NCBI GenBank assembly: GCA_009760855.2
Contig: WPIO01000006.1
Location: 8,751,001 to 8,815,000, forward strand
DNA: 64,000 bases
Direction: 5' to 3'
From: Cristatella mucedo
Lineage: Eukaryota > Bryozoa > Phylactolaemata > Cristatellidae
The translations under genes and the position numbers were made by a program. The notes beneath the pieces were generated by a model that saw only the letters and a program-made list of their open reading frames with translations, ran no database searches and was not told the DNA's origin. This document shows positions 44,165-56,003 of this stretch, one piece after another. How positions within the stretch are numbered: the first letter of the stretch is position 1; every line of letters begins with the position of its first letter.

Positions 44165-44311
44165 CATTTTGATAATTTGGTCACGAGGTGGTGGGTTCAA
44201 ATCCCTCGGTGGGCGATCTTTTACTGTCGCTGCAAGCAGCGGCGATAGTCTTTAAGGCTTTTCTACCGCTCTTCGAAAGAGGCTGATTATTCTGCTAGTA
44301 TTTTTCCTCGA
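44165..44311 (+). mobile_element. SINE2, diverged copy
   Basis: Head eroded; B box GGTTCAAATCC, GGGCGATCTTTTACTGTCGC, GCAAGCAGCGGCGATAG, AAAGAGGCTGATTATTCTGC and a T-rich tail. Confidence 0.7.
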
Positions 44312-44852
44312 AAAATACTTGCAGCCTTCAGTACCGTGAACTGTTTTCGAGACTGGGCAACTCTGAAAGCATCGTAGCATCCCGTTCAAGCAAAAACGTA
44401 AACTAAGCTCGACCTGTTAGCTCTCACATAAATCATAATTAATGTCCACTGTGAGCCACGGGCCATTGTTCTGGGGCATCAACGGGATCCTGTGAAATCG
44501 CGGGTACAGCCTGCAATTAATCATCTTCTTCAAGCTTTCGTCAGCCTAGGTGAGTCATCGTGGATTTCGTTCGATTTTAGTGTCGAGTGACTATCGTATC
44601 GTGAAGCCATGCTGAGCTGCCACGTTCGATGCCCGAACGCACCAATCTCCTAAAATGAGCTTTTCCGTTCGAGTATGAATATGAAATAAGCATCGATATG
44701 TTCCATGGATTCTTGACACCACTTAATAAAAAGTAGGTATTTTAAGTGAGATATATTCTCATACTCCAGGCATATTCTCACTGGCCGCTAACCTTTAGTT
44801 TGTGCTCACTGCGAATTTTTCAAAGCACTCGAGTGGCTGAAGGATGCCTGAT
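44312..44852. other. Unannotated stretch
   Basis: No repeat family or coding signal recognised. Confidence 0.4.
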
Positions 44853-45029
44853 GAGCCGTGATGGCACACTAAGTAAGGCGGTTGCTTTTCATGACCTCGG
44901 TCCCGATGTCGTGGGTTCGAATCCTGCATTGGGCGATTCTTTATCGCCACTGCAAGTGGTGGTGATAACCATAAAGGCCCTTCTGTCTCTATAAAAAAGA
45001 GGCTGTTAAATCAGCTAGTATTAATTAAT
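44853..45029 (+). mobile_element. SINE2, full copy
   Basis: GAGCCGTGATGGCACACTAA head (A box GGCACACTAAGTAAGG), B box GGTTCGAATCC, hairpin body TTTATCGCCACTGC with GTGGTGGTGATAA, GAGGCTGTTAAATCAGCTAG and an ATTAATTAA tail. The segment CCTCGGTCCCGATG lies where a long variable arm would be, suggesting derivation from a class II (Leu/Ser-type) tRNA. Confidence 0.85.
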
Positions 45030-47379
45030 GCCAGATAGCCTGTGCCGGTTACTGAAAGGCAGAACATGCATCGGCAGTGTTGCGAAGTGCTCTTAGGAAT
45101 GACTGCAATATATACAGGGCAAATAAAAGACTTTGCTCATCATTCACTTAAGATTTCTGCCAGACACATCAACAGCCATCTGAAGTCAGCAGTCAATAAG
45201 CATCAGTCAGTCCCAACCAATCGACCACATCACGATTGAGCTGCACCTGCATAATAGGATTTAAAGGCAATGTCCACAGCTGGACAGCTGAAGACATTAG
45301 CCCTTTGCTAGGAACATTAATTAAACCACTAAAAGATTGAGCTCCTTTGCTGAGATATGAACTGAATAATAGAAGATACTTAAAACAAGAGCAATACTAT
45401 TGCTAGCTTTAGATCTCTCAGTGAAATTCTAAAAATAAAACTATTCTTACATCAGTTTTGAAACTTTATGTTAACCTTCAACAGGATTAGGACGAAAATA
45501 TCAAACGGGAGAGGAGACAGAGATGAGATGCAAACCAAATTGGCCAACTTAATATCTGTCAGAAGAAAAAATGTATTACTATGCATTATCTTCTCAAGCT
45601 TTTCCTCCTTGAATGCTAAACCTATTCACCTGCAATTACTGCACTGTCCTTCTTAAGCACCTGTGAGCTGGCTGTTGTCCTTATACTAAAGGTTATCAAT
45701 GTACTTCAACTGCTGTTGGACATTCTCGACACTGTAAAATCGCTGCAGTGTACAGTTAACGGGAAACCAGACGTGTACTGATTAAGAAAGTATTAAAGAG
45801 TTTATTGACGTGCTGTCACTATAAAACTTCCAATAAGTAGTAAACTATGCGAAATAAGATAATAGGCAGACCAAGAATATGAATAGTTGCCAGTAAATCA
45901 AGCCACAATGACGATTAAAGCCAAGCATTGAAATATACTCACGAATCGACAAGCAAAACGTGTAAAGTGTTTTAAGCTCACCCCTTCTCTCCCAATGAGA
46001 TTCGACAATCTTTTTCAAGTAGTTTCATTAGCCCGAAGCCGCGATAAGTTCCAGAAGAAGCATCAGATGTCCTTTCTTGTCACTTTGTCATGCATATTGG
46101 CAGAGTCGTGTATCTTTTAGGATCTGATAGGGCCCTGATTAGTCTGTGCCCGAGCAACCAAACAGTGCATTAATTAGTTCGACGAAAGGTAAGGGGCGGC
46201 ATCAGGATCAGCGGCAGCAGCAGTAGAACAGTGCTCGGCGTCCGAGGTACCGATGACGCAACTACAAATCCGTCAAAGGGGCTCGCTTGCAGCAGTCATT
46301 GAAGTCATTGCAGCAGTCATTCGGCAGATGCTTTGGGGCATGAAAAGCAGGGAGACCTACGAAAACAGATCAAGATGTGAGAAACGGGATCTAGGCGGCC
46401 ATTGAGTTACTCTGGCGACTGCCGTTGCCCTGAGCTGGTCGGCAGTGAGCCCCATGGTTATAGATGACTGGCTCCGACTGACGAATTAGCAAAGGCTGTA
46501 CCGCTGTCATCATGGTTACGAGTACGACATTAGCAAACCGAGATGCTGTGCAAGCAACGGCTCTGCAACGCAGGAGACCTGTCACATCCAAACTGAAATC
46601 CTGCTGGCGTGACACAGTACTTCCTAAACAGTGCCTTGAAATGGAGGTATCGGGGAGGCTGTTTTATCTGCTATTCATGCGAGTGATCGTATCCTCGTTG
46701 AAGGCAGTCCTTTAATCCGGATATAAAGTGACACAGCTGCACTTAATCTTTGATTCTCGCCTGCCTTTCAGTATTCCGCAATTTCTTAGCATCTATATGG
46801 CATGCTTGTCAACCTTTTGAACACGAATAGCAAATGACTTTCTCAAATTATACAGTACGTCGATGAAACCAACTTACTGATATTGGAAACGCCAAACACT
46901 ACTTAGAAAGTGAAAGGCTTAACCTTTCAATTGTTTCGGCAATACAGATAGAGGTGTTCTCCTCTGACTGGTTGCATCTCACCTCATCAACAGTTTTCTG
47001 CACTCAAGGTCGGGCATTGTCAACAAGCTTGTGGGGCTTGCAAACGTATTCTATAAAATAGGCCATCTAGACCTTGTGCAGATCCACTTCCGGATGCAGT
47101 TTCACAAATTGGATCGGGAAGCAGATGCGGATGCAGCACGGGAGAACTTTGTGACCCCCCCAACCCCCCCTCCCCCCTCTTGTACTAATTCAGGCAAAGT
47201 CCAACAATGCCTTACTGCACAGGTGGATTGTAGGGCTTACTCTGACACAGTCAATGTCAACCGCCAAGTCCGAACAGGTGCTCATCGTTTTTAATGTGTA
47301 GACTCGCCTTCGATACACAAAATGGGTGTGGACTATGTCAGCTCAGAAAAGCTATTGAATGCTGAGACAGCAACTACCT
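45030..47379. other. Unannotated stretch, mostly AT-rich
   Basis: No repeat family recognised. The plus strand at about 46853-46900 reads QYVDETNLLILETPN, faintly like an RT YADD box, but there is no supporting context. A C-rich run (CCCCCCAACCCCCCCTCCCC type) lies at 47154-47179. Confidence 0.35.
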
Positions 47380-47930
47380 CGAAGAGGACTAATGATAAGG
47401 TGGTAACATACTTTCAATCGATGGCACCCCCAATCCTAAAATCAAATTTACGCGATCTCCACCGTGTTTATTACTGCTGTGAGCCCTCGCCCCTGCCTAA
47501 AAATCCTGGCTCTACAGCTGATTTCTGTGCTGTGCCAGTGATTACCCAGCGAAATGACAGGCACTCAAAAACGAAGTATTGATCAACATTATCTAACGTA
47601 CTGGAAGATCTTGTAGAAGCTGGACTAGCAAATAGACCCTTACAGTCAGCATTTATTTGAACGTCGTTGTACACATCCAACATTGTTGGCTAGGTAGAGT
47701 CATTAGCTGTACAGCCTGTCAACTACCTATCTGGTAGGTTTGAAGTTTTCTTGTTAGAGTTTAGAATATGTGCCACTAGTGGTTCAGGTGTCTTTAACAG
47801 AAAAGCTAACAGGAGACCAGCTGGAGTTGTTAAGCTTTCCTGGTGTAGTTTTGACTGCTTAATGAATAGCGTAACTACAATTTGTTTAAGGATATAGGGA
47901 CAAGACGATATTTTATGTGATTTATGGAGG
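47380..47930 (-). mobile_element. Diverged LINE RT fragment
   Basis: On the minus strand, a CR1/L2-type RT can be followed through frameshifts: ILKQIVVTLFIKQSKLHQES, LLLAFLLKTPEPLVAHILNS, MLDVYNDVQINADCKGLFAS, LDNVDQYFVFECLSFRWVIT then GTAQ, then KFDFRIG. It is clearly older than families A and B and only weakly matches them at the DNA level. Confidence 0.6.
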
Positions 47931-48298
47931 CGGGCAGCAAATGGGTGGCCTTGTGTTTTAGGAAATTTTACACTTCTTAAACTGGGAGATGAACATTCAG
48001 ATAAAATGAAAATCTATAGGCTTCTGGGAGGAGATCAAGGAACAGCAATGACCTGTGGGTAACTGGTCCCCCTGGGATGCTTCTTTATGGATGGGCTCTC
48101 TACACTTAAATAGATTTCTGAAAAAATAGCTTTACAACAATTGGCTCTATTGCTATAAGAATATGTAAGCAATTTTTCGAACTGTGAGTAGGTGAGGAGA
48201 TAGTTGATTGTCTGTAGCGGCATAATTGGATAGCATATCCATGATTTCCCTAAAATCACGTGAATAATGTCGTTGTTTGGCACTCTGCATAATGAAAT
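47931..48298. other. Unannotated, possibly LINE linker
   Basis: Minus frame 48035-48283 has no recognisable motif. It could be the domain upstream of the RT fragment at 47380-47930. Confidence 0.3.
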
Positions 48299-48485
48299 TC
48301 AGCATTTAGTGGGTATTTGCGATTCGTCCTTTGTGTGCACGTACCTGCTTACACTATGCCTTCTGCTTGCGGACTTTACAACCAAACATTTGGTAATACT
48401 GTATATGCAGCATCCGTAAAGTGCCTAGAGAAAGATTTAGTTCTCTGGGGGACTCTATACAAATTTATTATTATTATTATTATTA
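48299..48485 (+). mobile_element. LINE A/C-type 3' UTR and tail
   Basis: CAGCATTTAGTGGGTATTTG, GATTCGTCCTTTGTGTGC, then GTAAAGTGCCTAGAGAAAG, GATTTAGTTCTCTGGGGG, CTATACAAATTTATT and (ATT)n. The tail is intermediate between LINE A and SINE1. Confidence 0.75.
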
Positions 48486-49789
48486 AAGTTCGTAGTACTT
48501 ATTGCGAGACAGCTGACCGCCAAGACCTTTCAGTTTTAATTGCAACGGCATTGTTCCTAAGTTACGGAGGTTCTTCCAGGCTGTCTTACTGAGGAGCTTG
48601 GCACGACCCTCCGGCCAGCACTTCGCCTGCATTTGTAACTAACTCGTTGGTCGCTCGTCGAGGCTCAAGTTTCACCAGCATGTCCACCAGGCTGTCTGCA
48701 GGTCAGGCAGCATTTCGCGCCAGTGCCGCTCGAAAGACTTCAGTGTCGAAGCCACTACGTCAGGTTTCTTACAGCAAGCCTAAGCCTTGCATTATAATGC
48801 TAAACTAAAATGTATTCACTTGTGAACTGCATGGGTTCACGTCCCACGGCACTTCGTTCATGGGAGAGGAAATGAAAACGAAATCAGCTTACTGGGAACA
48901 CTCGATCAAATCTAGGCGTCAGACTTGGTCGATAACCTGATTCGATTAGTTGTAGGAGCAGTAAAAAGCTCGCCCATTGCAATTCGCCGGACAACATGAG
49001 GTGGAGGCTGAATGATGAGCAGCGAGGCGCGATGCAACAAAAGCTTCAAGATCTACTACATCTGCCGATGTGCACTCAGTAATGCAGGTTGCTTATGCGC
49101 CCATTGATTTACCGCTGGCAGCGATTCCGCTTTGCCTGCTGTCCAGATCGCCTAACCACCATAAGCCGCAAGGGATGGATGCCTCGTGACTTTGGTACAT
49201 TGAGCGGTACGAAAAGAGTTCCTTTCTTATCAGCATCATATCCCGCGGTCGGTCAGCGGGTCTCATTCTGAATAGTCGATTGGTTCCTCCATTGTTCCGT
49301 GTGGATAGCTGGGGGCACTAAAGCCAGCAGAGCCACGTTACTATATCTGCACGTGGCAAGCAGTAGACTGGGAATGGGCTAGCTCCTTCAGCAGTTCCCA
49401 GCAGATACTTCAGCAACCACGTGGCGCCAATAGACCAATCATCAGTGCAGCTGTCAGCAACAGCTTCAAAAGTTCCCGAAAGAGGGTGCGAGCAGAGATA
49501 CTCTACCAAAGGCAGCATTGGTGAGATATTATTTACATGTTCCTTTTAGTGCTGATTAGTTCGTAAACGTGTCTAGTTCACATTTGCAGAGCCTTATTTT
49601 TAGCACATGGGTTTAGCTCATCTGCTACTAGTTATTCGAGTGTCTTGTGAAGGAGCACAACAAGAGAGACTGAATGTTAAGAGGAATTCCTTGCCATTCT
49701 TGGATGAAAACGATCTCGAAATTATTCTAAAGGGCCTATGATTTCGTTGTGGTATTACTGATATTAAATAGCAGCACTTACCTCTGCAC
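48486..49789. other. Unannotated stretch
   Basis: Short open frames (49089-49271 plus, 49318-49518 minus) only. GTTCACGTCCCACGGC near 48836 resembles a degraded tRNA/SINE B box. Confidence 0.35.
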
Positions 49790-49844
49790 AATAATAATAA
49801 GAACGATATTAATAGTACATTTGCATAGCGACCTCAAAGAACTG

Positions 49845-49898
<54 letters not shown>

Positions 49899-49935
49899 AG
49901 AACTTTACATATACTGCATATAAACCATTGACAAA
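49790..49935 (-). mobile_element. LINE A tail with expanded (TC)n
   Basis: Reverse LINE A tail: AATAATAATAAG, TTTGCATAGCGACC, TCAAAGAACTGAATCTC, then 26 CT units (49847-49898), then AAGAACTTTACATATACTGC. The CT run sits exactly where other copies read CTCTCTCTAGG within the stem-loop. Confidence 0.8.
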
Positions 49936-50069
49936 TGTTTAGTCATAACATCCACAAGCTGCAGGCACAGCCTAAGCAGGTACATGCACACGAGGGAAAA
50001 ATCACAAAATCTACCAAGATGGCAGAGCTTAAATGCCAGCGGATAGAGGTCATCTGGCTTATCCTTGTC

Positions 50070-50516
50070 ATCCATCTCCGTTTGTAACTCCATAAAGCCA
50101 TAAAGACTATGTGGGTGTTACGCAGACGAGTTTTGCATAGGGCACTCACAGCCTAAGCGGCTTTCGGTACGTATTCGGTTGTCAACAGACTTCGTCTCAC
50201 GAAACAAAGAGAAAGTGGAAAGCATAACAGAGTCAGGAGAGTAGTTGAGGTAGTGAGTAGCATGTAAATAGCAGCTCAGGACCGCTGAAAAGGATGAGCC
50301 ATAGTCAGCAGCAGGAGAGTAGTTGTAATTGCGTAAGAATTGTGGAAGCGAGTTCGACAGTCTAGGACCTGCAGAGCTACAGCTTCTGTCGCCGACGGTC
50401 TTTAAATGGAGCAACGGAGCAGCTACTTTATTTTCCACACAGGACCTGAGGACGCGAAGAGGCTAAACCTGGTGCAACAGTTCAGCTAAGCTACGAAGGA
50501 ACCAAGCCGTGCCCTG
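50070..50516 (-). mobile_element. LINE B 3' end
   Basis: GTTTGTAACTCCATAAAGCC, then the complete 3' UTR and C-terminus in a single open frame (50118-50438): LLHLKTVGDRSCSSAGPRLS, NYNYSPAADYGSSFSAVLSC. It ends near 50516 at a CT-rich tract. Confidence 0.88.
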
Positions 50517-50547
50517 CTATCTTTTCTGTCCACATCCTTACAAAATT

Positions 50548-50613
50548 GTCCTCTTCCTCTCTCGCTCTCTGTCTCTCTCTCTCTGTCTCTCTCTGTCTCT
50601 CTCTCTCTCCCTA

Positions 50614-50660
<47 letters not shown>
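50548..50660. repeat. (CT)n/(TC)n low-complexity tract
   Basis: Imperfect CT repeats interspersed with GT, then about 18 pure units at the end. It separates two LINE B fragments. Confidence 0.95.
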
Positions 50661-50662
<2 letters not shown>

Positions 50663-50719
50663 CGGATTTAAGCTCTAAGTGAAATACCTTTTATTACCCT
50701 GAAATGCACAGTCGGTGTC

Positions 50720-51000
50720 AGGAAGATAGATGTCAATTTATAAGAATTGTGAAAGTAGCCTCCACAGTCTAGCAATGACTTGCAGAGCAAAAGCGTCTGT
50801 CGCCAATGGTCTTGAAGCGAAGGAACAGATCTGCTTATTTATTATCAATAATAGATCTGAAGGAACGAAGTGGCTGAAACTGTGCAGTAGGTCAGCTAGT
50901 TATGAAGGAGCCAAGCCATGGCGGGCATTGGGCGTCAGTGTAAGGATTTTACCCTTTAACCTTGATCAACTGGGAGCCATTACAACTCCTTCGGCGAGGG
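50720..51000 (-). mobile_element. LINE B fragment, diverged
   Basis: Reverse-strand match to the segment of family B just upstream of the C-terminus (GTCGCCAATGGTCTTGAAG, GGAGCCAAGCCATGGCGGGC, AACTGGGAGCCATTACAAC). It overlaps in consensus coordinates with 50070-50516, so it is a separate, older copy. Confidence 0.7.
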
Positions 51001-51696
51001 ATACACATAGCTCAGAAGTTGAATTCGGGCCTACTGCACTCTATGTCGACAGCAACCTTCAGCAGTTTTAGCCGTTCTAGCCCTCAGAACTATCTGAGCT
51101 GATTGATTCACCGAACACCTGACTGGAAGATAATCTGCCCTAGATTTTTGTCAATTTTCTAAAGCTGAACGACGATGGAAGTGAACCATTCCTCATAAGA
51201 AACCGCACGCATGCGCTTGACAAAGAGACGTAGGGCTATTCTAATCAGGAGAGCGAAGCGTGATGAGCGCCATAGGGGCCCGTCGTCGAGCGCTCCTAAT
51301 GTATGCGTCCTCTTCGACGGCTGCTTGGTATTGGAAAGTCGTATTAAGCTACTCTTTCTGTTTAATCCCTGTCCCCGATTAATCCAATAACTGATTCGGG
51401 AATGCTTGCGGCAGTAGCTGGCTGAAGATCTGTCTTAATGCCCGGTGCTCTCTAGGCTGAACCACTCAGCGTTGTCAGGGCCACTGAAAAAAAGCCAGCC
51501 TCTGCAGCTGCTTCCAAAATATGGCCGCCATATCAATTTTCTAATCTACGAAACTCCATCTTTCGGGCCGTAATTACAGCATCTTTGCAGCTGCAACTTC
51601 AAAGACTGCCGATACAGCAACAAATGCAGAGCAAAATTTGTCCCGTGTTCGCCGCGGCTTGGCAATGCTTTTATGTTGGTTAGGCAAAGGCCAGAA
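51001..51696. other. Unannotated stretch
   Basis: Nothing recognised. Confidence 0.4.
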
Positions 51697-51825
51697 TTAA
51701 AAATAACTCATTCGTTAAGTTCCCTAAGAGAACTTAAAATCTCTAGCCGGCTACTTCACATAGCTGCAGTTCTGGAGCCCTAGACCTCGACCGTTCAAGG
51801 TGAACACCTTATTCCTTAGCCATTC
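51697..51825 (-). mobile_element. SINE1, diverged reverse copy
   Basis: AAATAACTCATTCGTTAAG tail remnant, CCCTAAGAGAACTTAAAATC, then a B-box remnant and AGGTGAACACCTTATTCC, a degraded A-box/head. Confidence 0.5.
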
Positions 51826-51982
51826 CTGAGAGTACTCAGACTTCCTTGATGATCGAAAATATTTTGCCAGCGAGCATTGGTTATTAAACGAAAAATGTGA
51901 GGAAGCTGGTGTTTGACACTTCAAAAAAATTTGTTGAATGAGAAGCATCCTACTGTACACACTTGTGCGAGCGCATAAAACA

Positions 51983-52177
<195 letters not shown>

Positions 52178-52309
52178 GTTGTTATGGACGATGTATGGTA
52201 TCAAGTAGCCGTCATCATGAAAAATGGGGAAAAAATTAATAAAGACTATACAAAGCCCCGATTGAGATGGAATGCAGCGTGACTCATCAGCTCCTCTGCT
52301 CACCTCTCA

Positions 52310-52757
52310 ACGTTCCTCAAACTGCATTGAGATCTGCTAGTGATCGGGCCTTCAGCTCTTTCGCATCGACAGGATGTATCTCGATTACGACCTAGGTCAC
52401 TACCTGCAATGACCTTGTATCGTGTAAGTCCCAGCTAAAGACGCACGTGTTCGATTCAGATTTAAGTTCGCCGCAGAGAGCTTGTCTCTCTTTTTGTTTC
52501 TGCGTAATTTGGCGTGCGTACCTGTGCATAATTCTATGTGCAATGCAAGCCTGCCGTCTTACTAAGTAGCACTCCGCGTCTCTTGAAATTTGCTGAAGCA
52601 TTACTACTTGTGCATAACGCTTGCTCGTGCATGCTGGAAATCAGGTATGCCATTAGGCCTTTGGCTCTGATTATTCTACAGTGAGCTGTAAAAAGCCTGG
52701 ATAGAGATTGAGCTCTCACATGGTACTATTAAATGACCAATTATTAACATCATTATT
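52310..52757 (+). mobile_element. LINE family C, C-terminus and 3' UTR
   Basis: LRSASDRAFSSFASTG, then ATTCNDLVSCKSQLKTHVFD-like codons (with stops), a 3' UTR and GGATAGAGATTGAGCTCTC, TACTATTAAATGACC and an ATTATTA tail. Same family as 4817-6278. Confidence 0.65.
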
Positions 52758-53332
52758 AGAATAAAATGACGGAATAGACGAATACAGCTGGTCTGTCGAA
52801 TAGATTACGATTACTCGTGAGTCTTCACAGGGGCTTTACATGCATCGAGCCATAAGACTTGGCAGTAACCTAATCAAAAGCCTCAGCTAAAGCAACACAC
52901 GTAACGTGCACGAAACTGTTCTACTAACTGGCATCAAAGGAAGATTATAGCACGTCTATATATATGTATAGCTGTCCTTAGCGGTGTTCACTGCAAATTC
53001 AATTAGCAGAAAAATGAAAGGCTACAATATGCCATATGTAAGTTTGTGACGTGCCAAGATGTGTTTACCATTTCTTTGTGATGCAGCTGAAAATAAAGCA
53101 TATGCTTGTTCATCCATGTTGGAAATATTTAAGTAAAGAAACTGCAGGCAGAGCGACAATATATCGCGAAGAGGAGGCAACAAAACTGACATTTTGAAGG
53201 CAGCTTTTAGAACCCCGAGCCTGATTGTACTTGGACGCCTAAGCTTCCAGCGGGACCGAGTTTTATACAAATCGCAAAAGTAGTAAGAAACATCGATCTA
53301 CCTATTTCTAAATTCCAAGAGTTTCTTACGGT
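52758..53332. other. Unannotated stretch
   Basis: Minus ORF 53022-53270 (82 codons) has a hydrophobic patch (MSVLLPPLRDILSLCLQFLY) but no recognisable family or splice context. Confidence 0.35.
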
Positions 53333-53410
53333 AATTATAATAATAATAATAATGTACTTGATAAAGCGACCCCCGAGAACTCAATCTCTTTCTAGGTGCT
53401 TTACATTTAC
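53333..53410 (-). mobile_element. LINE A tail only
   Basis: ATAATAATAATAATG, ACTTGATAAAGCGACCCCCG, AGAACTCAATCTC, TAGGTGCTTTACATTTAC. Insertion of under 80 bp (extreme 5' truncation). A short duplication of TTTACTACGGATT follows at 53405-53448. Confidence 0.8.
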
Positions 53411-54339
53411 TACGGATTGCTATTTATTAAATTTACTACGGATTACTATTTACGGTACTCTTGAGGAAGTGAAATATAGCCTGCCCCTGAATAATCTTTC
53501 GGGTATCCTAAAACAGGGGGATTTATAATATGATTACCAGATAACCGAGAATTTGTCTTAGAAATCCACTGATATTTACAGCTAGGGTGCACAAGACAAT
53601 ATGATTTGCAGGTAATCCTTGCTGCTAAAGTAGCCTATACAACTCAGTGGCAGTGCTTCGGCGCTAGTTATCCTAGTTTTAGTCTGTAAGGTGTGATGTC
53701 TTAATCAGATAACATGCTTCGTAATGCAAGCGGAACTAGTACGTAGTTGCAGAGCAGCTATTGGCTGTCTTAACAAATGAAAGCACTACCTCTATCGTTA
53801 TGATGTAGCAATTAAATTCAGACCCTGGTTATATTTTCATTAGGTCTATCAGTTCCTTATTTACTAAAATATGCACCTGGGCGATTTTGATCCTACCTCA
53901 TCACTACCAGGTTTTAGCGCTATGAACTATGTCTGGTCAATGACTGTGCATGGGCCAATTCGAGCGTTATCGACAACTGATTATGGTGAATACGTGACTA
54001 TTAGCTGCATGGATGACTTTCTCTGTCGAACAATTTTTTGGCATATCCAATAAATATTTATAGCCAATAATGCTGTAAAGAGCTATCTTTCAAGCTTTTG
54101 ACTGGGTCAACAGCTTGTGGTTGAAGTGAAAGTTATCGAGCGAAGATATCTGTTCTTATTTTAGTGTAATCGCAGAAGCTAGTTCCTGATACCACCTCAT
54201 CTAGTTCATCTGCTAAGAGCTTTAAAAGCACTCATTTTTCCTCAGTTGGGTAGCAGTACAGGATTGCCTGTTGAGGGATGTGAGCCCACGACCTGGGCTG
54301 CGAAGTGCCAGCAGAGATATAGGTGATGAGCTCCCACTC
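53411..54339. other. Unannotated, AT-rich
   Basis: Small plus ORF 53871-54053 only; nothing recognised. Confidence 0.4.
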
Positions 54340-54460
54340 AACAGCAGTGCCCATTATGGGTTCGAGTCCTGCAGCGCTCAATCCTTTATCGCTAACCAGG
54401 CTGACCACCCAGGCATTTTTGTCGCTATTTGAATCAGGCTGTTGAATCAGCAGAACATTT
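54340..54460 (+). mobile_element. SINE2, partial and diverged
   Basis: GGGTTCGAGTCCTGCAGCGC (B box), CAATCCTTTATCGCTA, GTCGCTATTTGAATCAGGC and GCTGTTGAATCAGCAGAAC. The head is not clear. Confidence 0.5.
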
Positions 54461-54729
54461 CTTTTTCACACAAGAGTTGGCATGACAGTTCTGGAAGACT
54501 GCGATCAAACTCTCAAGGACCAATCTGGAGCTGGAGACTCGCTGAAAGGGGCCACGAGAGGATGCCTCTTTGTTAAGCACGATAATACTTTATTTTATTG
54601 AGACAGGCAACTAAGATGAAAATCAAAGCTGCACTACCTGGGAGGCCTCTTTATTCTCCTTAGAAATGTGCTAGCTTCTTTTAAGACGAAATTGTCGCAT
54701 CATCTCCAATGCACCATGCCTCTGCTCAC

Positions 54730-54936
54730 TGTAGCAAGGCCGCCTTGATGGGTTATTTTTCGCCCCAGGAAAAATGAGCAGACTCCATTTTCCAGAGTCG
54801 GAGTCTTTGCACTGAAGCTGAGCCACCAGGAGACCTATTGAGACACCGTCTAAAAGGCGATAGACACACATTCGCACTTTGTGATCGAGGGAGGCGTCCT
54901 GTGAACTTGTTGGCTTGCAGGCTTCTCTGACCTCAT
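54730..54936 (-). CDS. Candidate phase 1-1 exon, four-cysteine module
   Basis: Minus strand, 207 nt between an acceptor-like GAGGTACTTTCTAG and a donor-like CTACA|GTGAGC. Both ends are in phase 1, the usual arrangement for shuffled extracellular domains. Translation: EVREACKPTSSQDASLDHKV, RMCVYRLLDGVSIGLLVAQL, QCKDSDSGKWSLLIF, PSRRPCY. The four Cys suggest two disulfides; no family recognised. The same frame stays open past the donor to TAG at 54671 (ending MMRQFRLKRS), so a terminal exon is also possible. LINE A starts 50 bp away on the other strand. Confidence 0.35.
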
Positions 54937-54984
54937 CTAGAAAGTACCTCAGGGGTCTGTGCATTGTCCCGTTCTTATCATGGT

Positions 54985-55656
54985 TTGTACTCTCCCTCTT
55001 GCCGATGTAATTGCCAAGCACAGTCTAGACTTTCACTTCTATGCAGATGACACTCAGTTGTACCTGTGATTTGATCCCCCTCAGCCCTCCAGCACGTCGA
55101 ATTCCCTCAACTCACTTGCATGGATTGATTACATCCACACCTTGATGACAGTGAACTTTCTTAAATTGAATAGTGACAAAACAACATAGTAGTTATGGGC
55201 CAAACAAGTATGATTCAGACGCTGGAAAGGCTAACGCTAAAAATCGGCTCAGCCAGCACATCTCCTGTTGAATCTGCACGAAATATAGGTTCCATGTTCC
55301 AAAGTGACCTTTGGATAGGCAACTACATCAGCTCCATAGTCAACTCCACCTACTTTCAGCCACTTAACAATACTAAAATGTGGGCTTGTTTAGGCAGGGA
55401 TACCACATCTAAATTGGTCCATGCATTTGTGACATTCCGTCTTGACTTCTGTAACTCACTGCCTACTGGTCTACGTGCCTGTGCACTCGGGCCTCAGCAG
55501 CTGGTGCTAAACTCTGCAGCCAGGCTTGTCTGTCGTGAGCGTCGCAGCTGCCATATCACACCAATTCTCGACGACCTGCAATGGCTCCCAGTCAAGCTAC
55601 GCATCGACTTCAAGGTTCTGTCACTCACTTATAGGTCTCTTTATTCTTTGGCTCCA
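54985..55656 (+). mobile_element. LINE A, RT part (host of nested insertions)
   Basis: Begins inside the RT at [17 protein letters not shown], then [10 protein letters not shown] with an intact YADD box, a few stops, LTLKIGSASTSPVESARN, DTTSKLVHAFVTFRLDFC, and NSAARLVCRERRSCHITPIL up to LYSLAP. Here two SINE2 copies interrupt it, and the element continues at 56004. Intact catalytic box but broken frames. Confidence 0.9.
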
Positions 55657-55823
55657 TGGCTCACTAGGTAAGGCGGTTGCTTTCACGAACTCGGTCCCGA
55701 GGTCGTGGGTTCGATTCCTGCTGTGGACGATTCTTTATCGTCACTGTAAGCAGTGGTGATAGCCGTAAAGGCTCTTCGGTCGCTATACAAAAAGTGGCTG
55801 TTTAATCAGCTAAGACTTTTTGG
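55657..55823 (+). mobile_element. SINE2, first of two in LINE A
   Basis: TGGCTCACTAGGTAAGGCGG head, B box GGTTCGATTCC, TTCTTTATCGTCACTG, GCAGTGGTGATAGCCGTAAA, GGCTGTTTAATCAGCTAAG and a short T-rich end. It abuts the second copy directly, head to tail. Confidence 0.88.
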
Positions 55824-56003
55824 TGAGCCTTGATGGCACACTAGGTAAGGTGGTTGCTTTCACGGCCTCGGTCCCGAGGTCGTGGGTTCGATTCCTGCGG
55901 TGGGGCGATCCTTTATCGCCACTGCAAGCGGTGGTGATAGCCGTAAAGGCTCTTCTGTCGCTATACAAAAGAGGCTGTTTAATCAGCTAGGATTTATTTA
56001 TTT
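55824..56003 (+). mobile_element. SINE2, second of two in LINE A
   Basis: GAGCCTTGATGGCACACTAG head (A-box consensus TGGCACACTAGG), B box GGTTCGATTCC, perfect hairpin body TATCGCCACTGC-AAGCGGTGGTGATA and an (ATTT)n tail. After the tail the host LINE resumes at TCCTACCTATCTGATC. Confidence 0.9.

Noticed and set aside
44853-44935. tRNA-Leu/Ser gene
   Set aside because: Same reason: part of the repeated SINE2 family, with poor acceptor-stem pairing and no independent gene context.
46853-46900. RT YADD-like box (YVDETNLLI)
   Set aside because: Isolated motif with no surrounding RT sequence on that strand.
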